Below are positions 32,201 through 33,001 of a stretch of DNA of 33,001 nt, one piece after another. The notes beneath the pieces were generated by a model. The model saw only the letters and a list, made by a program, of their open reading frames with translations, was not told the origin of the DNA and did no database searches. Position numbers and translations under genes: made by a program. Positions within the stretch are counted from its first letter, which is position 1; the number at the start of each line of letters is the position of its first letter. Origin of the DNA: Perkinsus olseni (lineage: Eukaryota > Perkinsozoa > Perkinsida); NCBI GenBank assembly GCA_013115125.1, contig JABANN010000394.1, forward strand, positions 1-33,001. The letters run 5' to 3'.

Positions 32201-32396
32201 GGCCTGAGCTTGGTACTCCGGAGTTAACTTCGGGAAAAGTTCTGATGGCAAAAAAATCAAAAAAGGCAACACCAAGTGCGTGGACACTACCCGCCATTTC
32301 GGCCATCAACTGGTCTACGTCCGTTGTGGGAGGTGCCGCGTATCTTGGGTCGACGGCGGTGTTAGATAGGTAAGGCTGTGACCCGTAGGAAGCCAT
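29285..32396 (-). CDS. Unrecognised coiled-coil protein, eleven exons
   Basis: Modelled exons: 32291-32396, 32161-32241, 31982-32113, 31876-31922, 31497-31674, 31038-31180, 30543-30669, 30220-30498, 29959-30047, 29771-29912, 29285-29376; all junctions are GT...AG with matching phases, 1416 nt, 471 residues. Start MASYGSQPYL is the first ATG of the open first exon. Features in order: a tyrosine/proline-rich N-terminus, a helical pair (PKLTPEYQAQAREAHQHVLQ, NEAVSLLEHMRNQMREMVQ), a P/G/S-rich linker, coiled coil (ESIKLLRRQVKELKMELART), a Cys cluster (FCRHGADDVCEFCEA) that might bind metal, and a charged E/K/A-rich helix (EAEDKIIAERAAAAKELEDE) with an A/Q/K tail. I do not recognise the family; a structural or scaffolding role is inferred. 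Exon 8 could hide a further small intron. Confidence 0.82.
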
Positions 32397-33001
32397 AATT
32401 ACAAGTTGGAAAACACTGAGTACACCCTTCTGGTACTAGTAAGGCTACGGAAGAGCCCTCCCCTAATGATGATGCAACGAGGGTTGTAACGCCGTATTGC
32501 CGGGTTTACGCGGCGGGGGTCGACGTATTCGACATCACGCAGAGGCATAGTAGGAGATCTCATAGTCCTTCGTAATGTATGACGACCACTGCCGGAGGAA
32601 CTCAATACGAGAAGGACAGGAGATTGAAGCGGGTGCGGAACCACCCGTCAATTACGAACAAGGCAAATGAATACTGAAATGATGACAGAGTGATTCTCGT
32701 GCTTACTATGGCTACGCTCAAATCACAATAACGATTTAAAAGACTGAAGAGACAGAAGTCGCCCATCACAGTAAGTACTGTGAGTTCAAGATCCTTTTTG
32801 ACTGGAAACTAAATTAGACACGGCTGACATGGTAGATTTTACGAATCGCTGTGGAAGTCTTTATCAGCCTCAAGCAGCGAGAAAACGAACGGCGCCCGCG
32901 AGCACAGGCAGACCAATTGTGGGTTCGAGTGTACCAAAATCGATATCTCTCTGCTATAACTAGATAAGCCAACTCGACTCCAGCTCCTTTGTATACCAGC
33001 T
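32397..33001. other. Right-edge flank upstream of the coiled-coil gene
   Basis: No gene recognised. It probably includes the promoter side of the coiled-coil gene. No specific element could be identified. Confidence 0.4.

Overview
This window is nuclear DNA of a eukaryote, probably a protist. The supports are spliceosomal introns (many only 44-53 nt, GT...YAG), standard-code exons whose splice phases agree across whole genes, and eukaryotic-type tRNA genes without an encoded CCA. The style reminds me of a Perkinsus-like alveolate, but nothing in the sequence proves the lineage.

Left two thirds (1-23 kb): an expandable, repeat-scarred region. A broken Ty3/gypsy-like integrase fossil lies near the left end, followed by a decayed tRNA-Glu and an intact tRNA-Ala(AGC). 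Four paralogous cytochrome P450 copies then run head-to-tail on the minus strand. P450-1 (3711-6121) is complete except for one nonsense codon. P450-2 (9504-11849) and P450-4 (20409-22694) are intact nine-exon genes of 513 and 520 residues. P450-3 (13246-15098) is a clear pseudogene. A tandem family of tRNA-Ser copies, one intact and three decayed, lies between P450-1 and P450-2. A broken, unrecognised plus-strand coding remnant lies around 17-18.2 kb.

Right third (23.4-32.4 kb): a compact block of four conserved-looking minus-strand genes. They are a JMJD5/KDM8-type JmjC oxygenase (2 exons), a CCCH/CCCH/U1-type zinc-finger protein (2 exons), a 411-residue Q/P/A-rich protein (9 exons, a 17-nt first coding exon) and a 471-residue coiled-coil protein (11 exons). 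I rebuilt these exon by exon, and every intron phase matches.

The most striking signal is a recurrent micro-rearrangement between 2.5 and 19.7 kb. An 8-bp word S appears as S(1-7), then the reverse complement of S (8 nt), then S(2-8), giving 22 nt made of two overlapping odd palindromes. I count 14 compact cases and three opened-out relatives. Comparison of P450 paralogues shows three of them are insertions of 14, 36 and about 31 bp into a single-copy 8-mer. The geometry is what joining of hairpin-capped flanks would leave after excision of an element with an 8-bp target duplication and a 1-nt offset cut, as known for hAT transposases. That mechanism is inference; the pattern itself is directly visible.
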